A stretch of 64,000 bases of DNA from Streptomyces niger (GCF_000718305.1 NZ_JOFQ01000023.1:1-64000), one strand, 5' to 3'; shown: positions 47,986 through 56,626, numbered from the stretch's first letter. Numbers and translations are program-made. The notes: generated by a model from the letters alone, not told the origin.

Positions 47986-48429
47986 ATGGCGGGGCTCAGC
48001 AGCAGAAGCACGGTCGCGATTCACGCGCTTGCGATGCTGGCGCACCGGCGTGGAGGCTCGCTGACTTCCGCGGAGATCGCGGACAGCCTCGAAAGTAATC
48101 CAGTTCTTGTGCGGCGCATCCTCGGCCGCTTGCGAGACGCTCACCTGGTGCGGTCCGCCGAGGGGCGGGGCGGTGGCTGGTCCCTCGCCCGCAATCCGCG
48201 GGACGTCACGCTGTATGACGCGTACGCCGCCGTAGAGGGGGAGCGGATCTTCTCGAGGCACCCCCATCCACCCAGTGAGGCATGCGTGATCGGTCGCAAC
48301 ATCGGCGAGTTGCTCGACGTCGAGTTTCAGAACGCGGAGCGGGCTCTGGAGGAACAGCTCGGCCGAACGACGCTCGCCGCCCTGCTGCAGCAGATACTGG
48401 CCTCCGACAACGAAGCCAAGGACCGCTGA
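47986..48429 (+). CDS. Rrf2-family regulator
   Basis: 147 residues from ATG 47986 (CAGGAGC upstream). The Rrf2 winged helix reads VAIHALAMLAHRRGGSLTSA, EIADSLESNPVLVRRILGRL and GRGGGWSLARNPRDVTLYDA. The single Cys in the CVIGRNI region is not a CxnC cluster, so it is probably a YwnA/NsrR-like member without an Fe-S centre. Operators with the same sequence lie upstream of this gene and of the amidohydrolase, defining a small regulon. Confidence 0.9.
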   Translation: MAGLSSRSTVAIHALAMLAHRRGGSLTSAEIADSLESNPVLVRRILGRLRDAHLVRSAEGRGGGWSLARNPRDVTLYDAYAAVEGERIFSRHPHPPSEACVIGRNIGELLDVEFQNAERALEEQLGRTTLAALLQQILASDNEAKDR

Positions 48430-48512
48430 TTCGAAGTCAAGGATCGCTGAGTCCAAGCCAAGGGCCGCTGATTCAGCCGTGCCGCATAACGCCCCGCGTC
48501 CTGACGCACCCT

Positions 48513-48537
48513 AACTGTAACTAGTGTAGTTGCAGTT
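48513..48537. promoter_or_regulatory. Rrf2-type operator upstream of the amidohydrolase
   Basis: AACTGTAACTA (48,513-48,523), GTG, TAGTTGCAGTT (48,527-48,537): 11-bp arms with one mismatch. The left arm is shared with the site before the Rrf2 gene. It lies about 150 bp upstream of the amidohydrolase start. Confidence 0.8.
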
Positions 48538-48545
48538 TGTTTCGA

Positions 48546-48585
48546 GGCTTCAGGGCTTCAGGGCTTCAGGGCTTCAGAGCTTTAG
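48546..48585. repeat. 8-bp tandem repeat in the amidohydrolase leader
   Basis: GGCTTCAG four times followed by a diverged fifth unit (AGCTTTAG). It sits between the Rrf2 operator and the gene start, so copy number could alter leader length. Confidence 0.8.
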
Positions 48586-48685
48586 GACCTCCGGGCTCCC
48601 GATGTCAGCGGCCGCACGATCCCTCTGTATGCACCCGGACTTGACGGCCCGAACACCTACTCAGAACGTGCCAGGAGTGAGAGCC

Positions 48686-49978
48686 ATGCAGCAGAAAGCC
48701 GAAGCGATCGCGAGCGCCGAGGCTCGCGGTCCTGCGACCTACGACCTCGTGATCCGTCGCGCACGTGTCTTCGACGGCCGACAGTCGCTCACCGGTCTGT
48801 ACGACGTCGCCATCGACGGCACAGAGATCGCTTCCGTCTCGGCCGAGCTTCTCAGGGGCAGACAGGAGGTGGATGCGGCCGGAGGATGGGTCATGCCGGG
48901 ACTGATCGACACTCATGTCCACTTTTACGACGTGCACGCGGTTTCCGATCCTGATTCGATGCGGGCCTTCGAGGAGAACGAGCTCCCCGGAAGGCTCGGG
49001 CTGTTCCTCGACCACGGGGTCACCACCATCAAGTCGGTGGGCGATCCGACGGACGGAATCCTGGACACGCGGGCCAGAATCGCCGCGGGCACGCTGCGGG
49101 GCCCGCGGCTGTTGGCGACCGGTTGCGGTATCACCGGACGCGACGGGCATCCCGCCGCCACTGTCTTCCGCGGCAACCCCTGGGCGCGCGAGCGCTTCAC
49201 GGCAGAGGTCGACAGCGTGCAGGAGATCCGCGACCTGGTGCACCGTCTCGCCGACCGCAAGGTGGACGCGATCAAACTCCTGTCGGAAGGCGCGTGCGCA
49301 CACGCTGGCGGCCCGAAGTACTTCTGGCAGAATCCCGCCTTTCCGGATGGTGTCGAATTGGAACGGCTTCCCCTCGATCTCCTTCGGGCGGGTATCGAGA
49401 CCGGGCACGAGCGGGGCCTACGGGTTACCGTCCACACCACCCAGCAAGCCGCGGCACGCGAGGCGATCGAGGCCGGAGCGGACGGCCTGGAGCACGGTGT
49501 CACCGCCGAACCCCTCACCGACCGCTCGCTCATCGACCTGATGCTCGAACACGACATCACCTACACGCCCACGCTCTGGATCGACGACGCCCACCCGGAC
49601 GCCCGTGGCAATCTCCGGAAGGTCGCTGAGGCCGGCGTGCACATCGCGCTGGGCAGCGACACCTTCAGCGGCCGGGGCCTGTTCGGAGCCAACACTCTGG
49701 AAGAAGCCGAACTCATGGTGGCGGCCGGGATGGTGCCCGCCCAGGTGCTGGCCGCAGGCACCAGCGGCGCGGCGCGCCAGTGCGTCCGCCCCGACCTCGG
49801 CACGGTGGCCCCCGGCAAGCGCGCCGACCTGCTCGTGTTGAACGCCGATCCCACCGCGGACATCGGCGCCCTTCGCGACCTCCGCATGGTGATCCTGAAC
49901 GGCCGCCTCGCCGTCGACAAGCGCCAGGCAGTGTCGTCCGACATCACCGGGCGGACCGAGGAAGGCGCCGCGATATGA
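48686..49978 (+). CDS. Amidohydrolase (imidazolonepropionase-like)
   Basis: 430 residues from ATG 48686 (GGAGTGAGAGCC). The metal-binding motif DTHVHFYDVHAV is followed by IKLLSEGACAH (carbamylated-Lys position), VTVHTTQQAAAREA (His), LEHGVTAEPLTD (His) and LGSDTFSGRGLFG (Asp). The C-terminal VAPGKRADLLVLNADPTADI belongs to the composite beta sandwich. The order fits the imidazolonepropionase/dipeptidase-like group. It is controlled by the Rrf2-type operator just upstream. Its substrate is unknown. Confidence 0.92.
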   Translation: MQQKAEAIASAEARGPATYDLVIRRARVFDGRQSLTGLYDVAIDGTEIASVSAELLRGRQEVDAAGGWVMPGLIDTHVHFYDVHAVSDPDSMRAFEENELPGRLGLFLDHGVTTIKSVGDPTDGILDTRARIAAGTLRGPRLLATGCGITGRDGHPAATVFRGNPWARERFTAEVDSVQEIRDLVHRLADRKVDAIKLLSEGACAHAGGPKYFWQNPAFPDGVELERLPLDLLRAGIETGHERGLRVTVHTTQQAAAREAIEAGADGLEHGVTAEPLTDRSLIDLMLEHDITYTPTLWIDDAHPDARGNLRKVAEAGVHIALGSDTFSGRGLFGANTLEEAELMVAAGMVPAQVLAAGTSGAARQCVRPDLGTVAPGKRADLLVLNADPTADIGALRDLRMVILNGRLAVDKRQAVSSDITGRTEEGAAI

Positions 49979-50050
49979 AGTCCGGCCAGGTAGACGGTGG
50001 CGGTCTTCTCCTGGCGGCAGTGATGCCTCGCCACTGTTTCAGGCGGCTAC
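49975..50050 (-). pseudogene. IS5-family transposase C-terminal scrap
   Basis: The reverse frames give SRLKQWRG and KTATVYLAGLHIAA, matching the remnant at 631-900. It abuts the end of the amidohydrolase gene, whose stop overlaps it. Confidence 0.65.
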
Positions 50051-50133
50051 CGCATGACGCCAGTTCTCGTTTCGAATGTTTCGGATGTTTCGGATCAAGC
50101 CCCGGTTTCCCTCTCAACGACCCGCCGCCCTCA

Positions 50134-50175
50134 CAGGCGGATGGCTATACAGGCGGATGGCTATACAGGCGGATG
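50134..50175. repeat. 16-bp tandem repeat
   Basis: CAGGCGGATGGCTATA twice plus 10 bp of a third unit, in the non-coding stretch between the amidohydrolase and the tautomerase. The rest of the gap (50,051-50,387) holds no gene, only a 9-bp duplicated ATGTTTCGG and the terminator hairpin. Confidence 0.8.
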
Positions 50176-50307
50176 ACCATCCCACGCGCTGACGTCATGT
50201 CTCGTGAACATTCGCGGGGCCGTCGACCTCCAACTGCTGCCCGAAGTGCCGGTGCCGGACAAACGCTGCTGCTGAAAGTGAACGAGGCCGGGCTGCTGGA
50301 AGTGAAC

Positions 50308-50343
50308 GGGGCCGGCCGCCGGGAGCGATCGGCGGCCGGCCCC
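50308..50343. terminator. Strong hairpin after the tautomerase gene
   Basis: GGGGCCGGCCGCC and GGCGGCCGGCCCC pair perfectly over 13 bp around 10 bases. It lies 45 bp beyond the tautomerase stop on the minus strand. No T-run is present, as often in high-GC actinomycetes. Confidence 0.8.
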
Positions 50344-50387
50344 GCTTTCAAGTGCCGTCCTGGCCGAATGACGGCCGGTGGGTGCGG

Positions 50388-50618
50388 TCAGGCGTCGCTG
50401 GTGTCGGTCGGTGCCGCCTCACCGAGCATGGCAAGGGTCAGCACGTTGCCGGAGATGCCCCAGCCGCCGTCGGCGACCTCTTCGACCAGCACCATCGTGG
50501 TGTTGCGGGCGCGCTCGCCGTAGATCTCGACGTACAGCTCGGTGGTGCGGGTGACGATCTTCTCCTTCTGGCTCGGGGTGAGGGTCTTCTCGGGGACCTT
50601 GAAGTTCGCGAAAGGCAT
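50388..50618 (-). CDS. 4-oxalocrotonate tautomerase-like protein
   Basis: 76 residues beginning MPFANFKVPEKTLTPSQKEK, so removal of Met leaves the catalytic N-terminal Pro. Strand and helix order follow the 4-OT/MIF superfamily: VTRTTELYVEIYGERARNTT, MVLVEEVADGGWGISGNVLT. The family tautomerises keto-enol acids or dehalogenates. It is downstream of a broken SDR, both divergent from an MmyB-like regulator, mirroring the module at 42.8-45 kb. Confidence 0.9.
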   Translation of the reverse strand: MPFANFKVPEKTLTPSQKEKIVTRTTELYVEIYGERARNTTMVLVEEVADGGWGISGNVLTLAMLGEAAPTDTSDA

Positions 50619-50647
50619 GGCCGGTTGTTCCTTCTCTCAGTGGGGTG

Positions 50648-51339
50648 TTACAGGGAGCTGCCTGCGGCGAGCAGGCTGTCCAGTCCGATGCGGCGGAAGA
50701 AGTCGGCGGCGTAAGAAGTCGGCGCGGAGGCGGCCGGCGACCGCGGACACGGCTTCGCTGCCGTCTCGGCTGGGGTCCATGCGGTGCGCAGCGGCCGAGT
50801 GCCATACGCCATCGCGACCAGGCGCGCGACGGCTTCAGCGGCCTCGGTCACATCGGCCTCCGAAGGGATGAGCGCGGCCGGGCGCTTGCCCAGATCGCCC
50901 ATCGGGGGTCGGTGACGCCGGTCGTGGGCTTCCACACAGTCGATGTCGGCGGGCGCCGACGTTGCGTTGACGAAGTGGTGGGTGCCGATGGTGAACGCAC
51001 CGGGCACCACGAGCGCGGTATCGATGCCGAACGCCAACCATGTGTCCGGCGTTGTACACGACCACGTCCAGCCGGCCGCGCTCGGCGAAGATTCGGTCGA
51101 CCGCGACGTCGGCGGAGTCCTGGCAGGTGACGTCCAATTCGACGACGTGCACCTCGACCTGGTGGTCGGTGCCATAGCACCCCAGGCCGGCCCGCCGCGG
51201 TCGCGTTACGGGGCGTGGTCCGGCGGATGCCCGCGTACACGGTGTGGCCGGCGAGGGCGAGAGCCCGCACGGACAACGCCCCGATGCCGCTGGAGGCCCC
51301 GGTGACCGGGACGACCTTTCCGGCGTCGTCGTTCCTCAT
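50648..51339 (-). pseudogene. SDR pseudogene with internal deletion
   Basis: It starts MRNDDAGKVVPVTGASSGIG (the second G of VLVTGASSG is P). A frameshift then leads to VHVVELDVTCQDSADVAVDR and RLDVVVYNAGHMV. The sequence jumps to FGIDTALVVPGAFTIGTHHF in yet another frame, so the catalytic Ser-Tyr-Lys part has been deleted (about 80 codons). The tail FFRRIGLDSLLAAG is intact but a 12-bp piece is repeated at 16-bp offset (50,697-50,724). It is divergent from the MmyB-like gene. Confidence 0.8.
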
Positions 51340-51488
51340 GACAGGGCCTCTCGTTGATCGATGGGGTGGCTGCGGGCGGTTCGGAACCGACTCCTGTGGT
51401 GAATGCGATCAGGCCGCGGTCTCGCCGTCGCCCTGCTGCGTCCTCAACGATCGGCCGGTCCCCCACCTTCAGCCAGGGCTGCGTTTAC

Positions 51489-51509
51489 CCAGGGGATGCC
51501 ACCCCCTGG
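51489..51509. promoter_or_regulatory. Operator palindrome of the second MmyB-like regulator
   Basis: CCAGGGG (51,489-51,495) and CCCCTGG (51,503-51,509) around ATGCCAC, 33 bp upstream of the regulator start. It shares the CCAGG core with the palindrome before the first MmyB gene, consistent with related DNA-binding domains. Confidence 0.75.
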
Positions 51510-51542
51510 CTACGGCCTCGGCGCACGCGCGACCATGGAGGG

Positions 51543-52448
51543 GTGAACCTTCCAGAACTCGGGGCCTTCCTCAGGACACGCCGCGACCGCATCCGCCCCA
51601 CCGAGGTCGGCCTCCCCCAAGGCCCGCGCCGGCGCGTGCCCGGGCTGCGCCGCGAGGAAGTGGCCCAGCTGGCAGGGCTGTCAGCCGACTACTACACCGA
51701 GCTGGAACGCGGCAGCGCAAAGCACGGCGTGCAGCCCTCGACCCAGACCCTGGCCGCCCTCGCCCGAGCCCTGCGCCTGAACGGCGACGAGCGCGACCAC
51801 CTGTTTCACCTGGCCGAACGGCCGATCCCTCCGTCAGCGCACGGATCGTCGGCACACGTGCAGCCCGCGCTTCTCGGACTCCTGGACCGGCTGTCCAACA
51901 CCCCCGCGCGCGTCATCACCGATTTGCACGAAACCCTGGTGGAAAACGACCTGGCCCGGAACCTGCTCGGCAAGTCCCCGACACACCGCGGCCCGGCGGC
52001 AAGCTTCGTGTACCGCTGGTTCACCGACCCGCAGGCACGCGAGAGGTACCCGGCCCAGGACCACCCGCACCACTCCCGGGTGTTCGTGGCCGACCTCCAG
52101 GCAGCGGCCGCCCGGCGCGGCCGGGACGCGGAGGTCACGAAGATGATCGCTGTGCTACGCCGCCGTAGCCACGAGTTCGCAGCCCTCTGGGACACCCACG
52201 ACGTCGCGGTGCGCCGCATGGACCACAAGAAGATCGTCCACCCCACGCTCGGCATCATCGAACTCGACTGCTACAACCTGCTCAGCGAGGACGGACGCCA
52301 ACGCCTGCTGTGGTTCACCGCACCGCCCGGAAGTCCGGGAGCCGAGCAGCTGGAACTGCTGTCCGTCATAGGAACCCAGGACCTGAGCGTCTCCGAGGGC
52401 ACGGCACCGGAGAGGTTGCCCGCGGCGGAATCCGGATCGCAACGCTGA
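51543..52448 (+). CDS. XRE-family regulator with MmyB-like ligand domain
   Basis: 301 residues from GTG 51543 (ATGGAGGG upstream). HTH: LGAFLRTRRDRIRPTEVGLP, LRREEVAQLAGLSADYYTEL, ERGSAKHGVQPSTQTLAALA. The ligand domain reads RVITDLHETLVENDLARNLL, ASFVYRWFTDPQARERYPAQ and HPTLGIIELDCYNLLSEDGR. It is divergent from the SDR pseudogene/tautomerase pair, and a palindrome lies in between. Compared with the copy at 44,176 it has the same layout, suggesting module duplication or recruitment. Confidence 0.92.
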   Translation: MNLPELGAFLRTRRDRIRPTEVGLPQGPRRRVPGLRREEVAQLAGLSADYYTELERGSAKHGVQPSTQTLAALARALRLNGDERDHLFHLAERPIPPSAHGSSAHVQPALLGLLDRLSNTPARVITDLHETLVENDLARNLLGKSPTHRGPAASFVYRWFTDPQARERYPAQDHPHHSRVFVADLQAAAARRGRDAEVTKMIAVLRRRSHEFAALWDTHDVAVRRMDHKKIVHPTLGIIELDCYNLLSEDGRQRLLWFTAPPGSPGAEQLELLSVIGTQDLSVSEGTAPERLPAAESGSQR

Positions 52449-52507
52449 CCCGCGCCGCCGCGGGAGAGCTGCCTGGTTGTGTCACTCTCCGCGGATGTCG
52501 TTTCGAA

Positions 52508-53240
52508 GTGAGCAATTGTCGATTACTCCGTGGCCTGGTGGGCGCGTTGTGCGGGGCGCTGCTCGGCTCGCTGCCCGCTGTCGGGTCGGCCGGTTCCGCG
52601 TCCGCCGCCCCCTACGACACGACCTACCACCGCTACCAAGAGAATGTGACCCGGCTGAACCTGCTCAGCGTCACCCATCCTCTGATCGCGCATGCGCGGA
52701 GCATCGGTCCGAGCTACGAAGGTCGGAACATCCGCGCTCTGACCTCGGCGACATCGGTGGCCGCAGACCCCGGGTGTTGCTGATCTGTGGTCAGAGTGCC
52801 CGAGAGTGGGTTTCGGTGACGGTCTGCATGGGTCTGGCCACCCGCTACGTAGAGGGCTACCGCAGCGACCCGGAGATCAAGAAAGCCGTGGACGCCCACC
52901 CGATCGACATCATCCCCATGGCCAACAGATCATGTGGCCGTGGGGCTACACCAGCGCCCTCCAGGACGACAACGACAAGTTCCGGCGTATCGGTACCGCC
53001 CTCGCCACCTCGATGAACAAGCCCTACGGCACGCGCTGGACCTCCGGCACCATGGCAAACGTCCAGAACATCCAATCCGGGAACATCACCGACTGGCTGT
53101 ACGGCACCAAGCAGGCCCTCGCCTACCGCATCGATCTGCGCGACACCGGACAGTACGGCTTCCAGCTTCCGGCTTCGCAGATCAAACCGTCTGTCGACGA
53201 AGCCCTGCAGGGCGCTCGAACTCTCATCGCGAACATGTGA
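52508..53240 (+). pseudogene. M14 zinc carboxypeptidase pseudogene
   Basis: GTG 52508 encodes a signal peptide (LVGALCGALLGSLPAVGSAG, then SASAAP) and the M14 N-terminus TYHRYQENVTRLNLL, SIGPSYEGRNIRAL. After a shift near 52,780 comes LICGQSAREWVSVTVCMGLA; the zinc motif HxxE of GQHAREW here has Ser for His. Then the sequence jumps from DIIPMAN to IMWPWGYTSALQDDNDKFRR, so the central catalytic block (NPDG...NR...H) has been deleted. The tail YGFQLPASQIKPSVDEALQG is intact. It cannot be active. Confidence 0.85.
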
Positions 53241-53546
53241 GTAGCTGTGCGTGCCGCGACTGCCCTGAACAGCGGGCCCGGTCGCGACGATGCCACATCG
53301 GCGTCGTCCGCGCGCACCTGGAGCAGACCGAGCGGCACGGGCGCTGCAGCCGGGAGCCGTACGTCCGCGAACGGGAGCGCGCGCACGGCGTGCACCGGTT
53401 CGGGATGGAGTTCGTCGACGCAGCCCTCGCCGCGCAGGAGCGCCGGCCTACCTCCGGCGAGGACGCGGGGTGACCGGCGCGCGGCGTAGCGTCCGAGCAG
53501 AAGGCGGTCGTAACGTAGGCGCAAACCGGTGGCGGAGGGGGATGTC
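53241..53546. other. Gap with doubtful coding
   Basis: A frame reads CHIGVVRAHLEQTERHGRCS and VHRFGMEFVDAALAAQERR. It resembles coding sequence but has no start or known family. No repeats or hairpins were seen. Confidence 0.3.
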
Positions 53547-53732
53547 GTGACCTCGGTGTGGTGCGTCTTCTGCGAGGAACGCATCTCGCCCCACCTGCTC
53601 ACGCGGACGAACCTCGGTCACCCTCTCCATACCCGTTGTCACCGGGTATGGAAGGGGTACACGTTCGACGGAGAGAAGGCGGCCGAGCACGAACGGAAGG
53701 TCACCCGGAGAAAGCGGCAGCGTCGGGACTGA
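53547..53732 (+). CDS. Small putative zinc-binding protein
   Basis: 61 residues from GTG 53547 (GGAGGGGG upstream). It shows CVFC (CxxC), then HTRCHRVW (HxxC), spaced about 24 residues apart, and a basic C-terminus ERKVTRRKRQRRD. The Cys/His arrangement suggests a zinc-ribbon or treble-clef fold. It is convergent with tpg across a hairpin. No family is recognised; it could be a nucleic-acid-binding partner of the telomere genes, but this is only positional inference. Confidence 0.55.
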   Translation: MTSVWCVFCEERISPHLLTRTNLGHPLHTRCHRVWKGYTFDGEKAAEHERKVTRRKRQRRD

Positions 53733-53780
53733 GCCGGCTGGAACGCTCAGTCACAGCTTTCGATCTCCGCGGATACGCGA

Positions 53781-53811
53781 GCGAGCCCGGACCGCATCGG
53801 TTCGGGCTCGC
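53781..53811. terminator. Bidirectional hairpin between tpg and the small zinc protein
   Basis: GCGAGCCCGGACCG (53,781-53,794) pairs with CGGTTCGGGCTCGC (53,798-53,811), with one mismatch, around CAT. It lies between two convergent genes and can end both. Confidence 0.75.
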
Positions 53812-53832
53812 GGGCTGTTCGGGGCGCGGCTC

Positions 53833-54393
53833 CTACAGGTCGAACTCCAGGTGCTCGATGTCGGTGAACCGAACCTCCTCCAGGCTCCCGGCGCGGCGGC
53901 CGCCGTCCTGGAAGTACACCTCCTTGAGCGCTTCGGCCGCGATCTCCTGGAGTTCGCGCTCGCCGGCGCCGGCCTGCTGGGCGTCGAAGAGGCGGGCGGC
54001 GTACTGCGGGGGCAGGGCGACGGTCAGGTGCCGGATGCGGTCCTGGTCGGTGGACCCGATCGGTGCGGTGTAGCCGAGGCGGGCACGGGTGTCGATGACG
54101 ATGCCGCCGGTGGTCGCCGCCTTCTGCCGGGCCTTGGCGCGGATCTGCGGCTGCCACCGCTTCTTCACCTCGCGCTCCAGGCGCGCGGCGAGGTCCGGGC
54201 GGGGCTTTTTGATCTGGTCCTTCACGTACCGCTCGACGGTGCGTTGGGAGATGCGCAGCATCTGGGCGACCGCGCGGGTGCCCTTGAGCTGCTTGACCAG
54301 GTACCGCATCTGGGCGCCGGCCGACTTCGGCGCCGGGCGGGTGAACGCCTTCTGCACTGCCTGGTCCAGGCCGTCCCCGAACTCCTTGGCCAT
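53833..54393 (-). CDS. tpg: Telomere terminal protein Tpg
   Basis: 186 residues: MAKEFGDGLDQAVQKAFTRP, MRYLVKQLKGTRAVAQMLRI, SQRTVERYVKDQIKKPRPDL, AARLEREVKKRWQPQIRAKA, DTRARLGYTAPIGSTDQDRI, LTVALPPQYAARLFDAQQAG. This matches the Streptomyces terminal protein, which is covalently joined to the 5' ends of linear replicons and primes end patching. The HTH-like segment (RAVAQMLRISQRTVERYV) and the amyloid/membrane-binding middle are present. Its length equals that of known Tpg proteins (about 185). It is 7 bp downstream of tap, as an operon. Confidence 0.95.
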   Translation of the reverse strand: MAKEFGDGLDQAVQKAFTRPAPKSAGAQMRYLVKQLKGTRAVAQMLRISQRTVERYVKDQIKKPRPDLAARLEREVKKRWQPQIRAKARQKAATTGGIVIDTRARLGYTAPIGSTDQDRIRHLTVALPPQYAARLFDAQQAGAGERELQEIAAEALKEVYFQDGGRRAGSLEEVRFTDIEHLEFDL

Positions 54394-54400
54394 CGCCTAC

Positions 54401-56626
54401 CTACTCCCCGTTGTCGACGTCGGTGACGGTGCCGTCCTTGATGTACCGGGCGAGGTTGAGCTCGGGGGCGTCGAACTGCTCCCGTACGCCCTCGCCCCAC
54501 AGCGTCGTCTGCGTGCCCTCGTGCTTGACCAGGCCGGGGTTCACGCCGAGCTTGAAGCCGCCGGGCAGCGGCTTACCCTCCCGGTAGGGCAGGAAGTCCA
54601 GCGGCGAGGTGCCGTTGACGGCGTACACGACGCAGTCGGAGAGGATCGCGACCGGGTACTGACCGGTGAACGCCGCGTGCTTGACGATCTTGCGGTGGAG
54701 GTTGATCCGGGTACGGGAGATGACGGCAGCGCGGATGTCGGGGCGCCAGGTGGGCCGGGACAGCGCCCGCCACGGCTGGCCGGGCCGCCAGCCTTCGCCG
54801 CGGGGCCGCTCACGCAGCTTGCCCAGGCCGCCCTTGACCGTTGCCTTGATCGCGGACACCACGATCGCCAGCTCCGGATCGCGGCCGCGGTAGCCTTCCA
54901 TCGCCGCCAGGAAGTCCTCCGGCGACAAATTCGCGTCGACGCCGAGGGCGGCCATCGTGGCGAGATAGGCGTCGCGCAGCCGGGTGTACCAGCCGTCCAG
55001 GTAGCGGCCGTTCTCGTACCGGACGTACGCCTCGATCGGGCGCACCTCATAGCCCAGCTCCACGGCGTAGGCGACGGTGGGTGTGGCGTACCAGGCCGGG
55101 CCCTGGGGGCGCTCGCCCTTCGGCGTGAAGGGGCTCGGCAGTAGGTCGCCGTCCAGCTCTGCCCACTTGTCCTTGGCGACCTTCACGCGGGAGAGGTCGA
55201 CGTGGGAGAGGTCGACCAGCCAGGAGCCGGGCAGCTTCGCATCGAAGACCGGGTTCTTGACGTGCGTGGGCGCACCGAGGCCGACGGGCAGGCCGTTGGC
55301 GCCGGCGGCGAAGGCGAGGTTCACATCGATGCCGACCAGGTTGCGGTGCAGGCATTCGTCGTCGGTCATCGGGCGCGCCCAGTCGTACGCCTCCTCGAAC
55401 AGCTTCTCGTCGGGGCCGCGGACGTGGAAGCGCGGCAGGTCCGCCAGCAGCGGGTGTCCGTCGGGGGCCTCGCACGGCGCGCAGTCCACCGGGTCCTTTC
55501 CCAGCGAGCCGGGGTTGTGCTCGGCGTGGCGCTTGCCGTCGGCGTCGGGTTCCGAGGCGCGCGTCGGCGGGTGCAGGGCGGTCATCAGTTCCAGGCCGGT
55601 CACCGCGGTGGAGCCGCGCGGCGTCATCACCCGGGAGGCGTATGTCCCCAGGACGCGGGCGAGGTCGGCCGGCGGCAGCTGTCCGGCCTGCCCCCAGTGT
55701 CGGGAGTCCAGCGCGTGCCAGGAGGGGATGCACAGCTGCACGCAGGCCCGCTCCGAGCCGCGGGCCGGGCGGTAGATCCTCGCCCACGGCCCGAAGCCTC
55801 GCTTCGTGAGCTTCCAGTCGGCGCGCGCCAGCTGCTTGACGACCTTGTGGCCCTCCGGGATCCGGCCAGCGAGCCGCTCCTCTTCGCTGAGGGCGGCCGG
55901 CAGGCCGTAGCGCTCCAGGGCGGATTCGGTGAGGACCAGCAGCGGATCGGCGTCCTTGCCCGGGCCGGACAGCTTGGGCTGCCCCAGCTTCGCCTCCTTG
56001 AGCGTCCAGTCGATCAGAGCCGGGAGGGACTTGGCGGGCACGTCCAGGATCAGGCCGCCGACGCAGTACGCCAGCACCTTCCCGTCCTCGACGTCGACGA
56101 CCGCCAGCGGCCCGTTCTCAAAGCGCGGGTCGGGGCCTGCCGGGGTGTCGACCGGGGTGCCGGCCGGGGCCGCTTTCCGCGCCCCCGGGCGGCGCGAGGT
56201 CGAGGTGCTCCTGGCGGTGCGTGCCGGACGCGATGCGGCCTGCGGAGCAGCGGCAACGGGAGCGGAGGCGGGGGCGAGCTGGGCGGCCTCCTGGGCAGGC
56301 TCGGCCGCAGCCTCCGGGGACGTGGCGGTGAGCGTCTCCGGTACCACGGCCGCGGCAGCCGGCTCTTCCGTCGCGCTGGGCGCGGGGTAGAGCTCCGCCA
56401 GCTGCTTGAGCAGTCGCGCGTACGCCTCGCGTTCCGGACCGCGCGGCTCGGTCGGCTTCTTGGCCGACTCCCAGCCGGACACCGTGGCCCGGCGCACACT
56501 CAACGCGCCGGCCACCTGATCCAGCGTCAGACCGTGTGCCTGGCGCAGCCGCTTGCGCTCCGCCGCCGGCGGCAGCGGAGCGCGGGACGCCACCAGCGCG
56601 TCGACCGCGTCGAACAACTCGGACAT
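54401..56626 (-). CDS. tap: Telomere-associated protein Tap
   Basis: 741 residues from ATG 56626 with TCAGGAGGTGC. The N-terminal HTH is ERKRLRQAHGLTLDQVAGAL and SVRRATVSGWESAKKPTEP, followed by a Pro/Ala-rich linker and the long conserved body (ALIDWTLKEAKLGQPKLSGP, WHALDSRHWGQAGQLPPAD, GIDVNLAFAAGANGLPVGLG, ELAIVVSAIKATVKGGLGKL, SDCVVYAVNGTSPLDFLPYR). Tap binds telomeric 3' overhangs and recruits Tpg. Its length agrees with known Tap (about 740). The operon with tpg indicates that this replicon is, or was, linear with archetypal telomeres. Confidence 0.95.
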   Translation of the reverse strand: MSELFDAVDALVASRAPLPPAAERKRLRQAHGLTLDQVAGALSVRRATVSGWESAKKPTEPRGPEREAYARLLKQLAELYPAPSATEEPAAAAVVPETLTATSPEAAAEPAQEAAQLAPASAPVAAAPQAASRPARTARSTSTSRRPGARKAAPAGTPVDTPAGPDPRFENGPLAVVDVEDGKVLAYCVGGLILDVPAKSLPALIDWTLKEAKLGQPKLSGPGKDADPLLVLTESALERYGLPAALSEEERLAGRIPEGHKVVKQLARADWKLTKRGFGPWARIYRPARGSERACVQLCIPSWHALDSRHWGQAGQLPPADLARVLGTYASRVMTPRGSTAVTGLELMTALHPPTRASEPDADGKRHAEHNPGSLGKDPVDCAPCEAPDGHPLLADLPRFHVRGPDEKLFEEAYDWARPMTDDECLHRNLVGIDVNLAFAAGANGLPVGLGAPTHVKNPVFDAKLPGSWLVDLSHVDLSRVKVAKDKWAELDGDLLPSPFTPKGERPQGPAWYATPTVAYAVELGYEVRPIEAYVRYENGRYLDGWYTRLRDAYLATMAALGVDANLSPEDFLAAMEGYRGRDPELAIVVSAIKATVKGGLGKLRERPRGEGWRPGQPWRALSRPTWRPDIRAAVISRTRINLHRKIVKHAAFTGQYPVAILSDCVVYAVNGTSPLDFLPYREGKPLPGGFKLGVNPGLVKHEGTQTTLWGEGVREQFDAPELNLARYIKDGTVTDVDNGE

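Noticed and set aside
55193..55222. GGGAGAGGTCGACxx tandem pair inside tap
   Set aside because: 15-bp, in frame, encoding VDLSHVDLSRV; a normal part of the Tap sequence, not a lesion.
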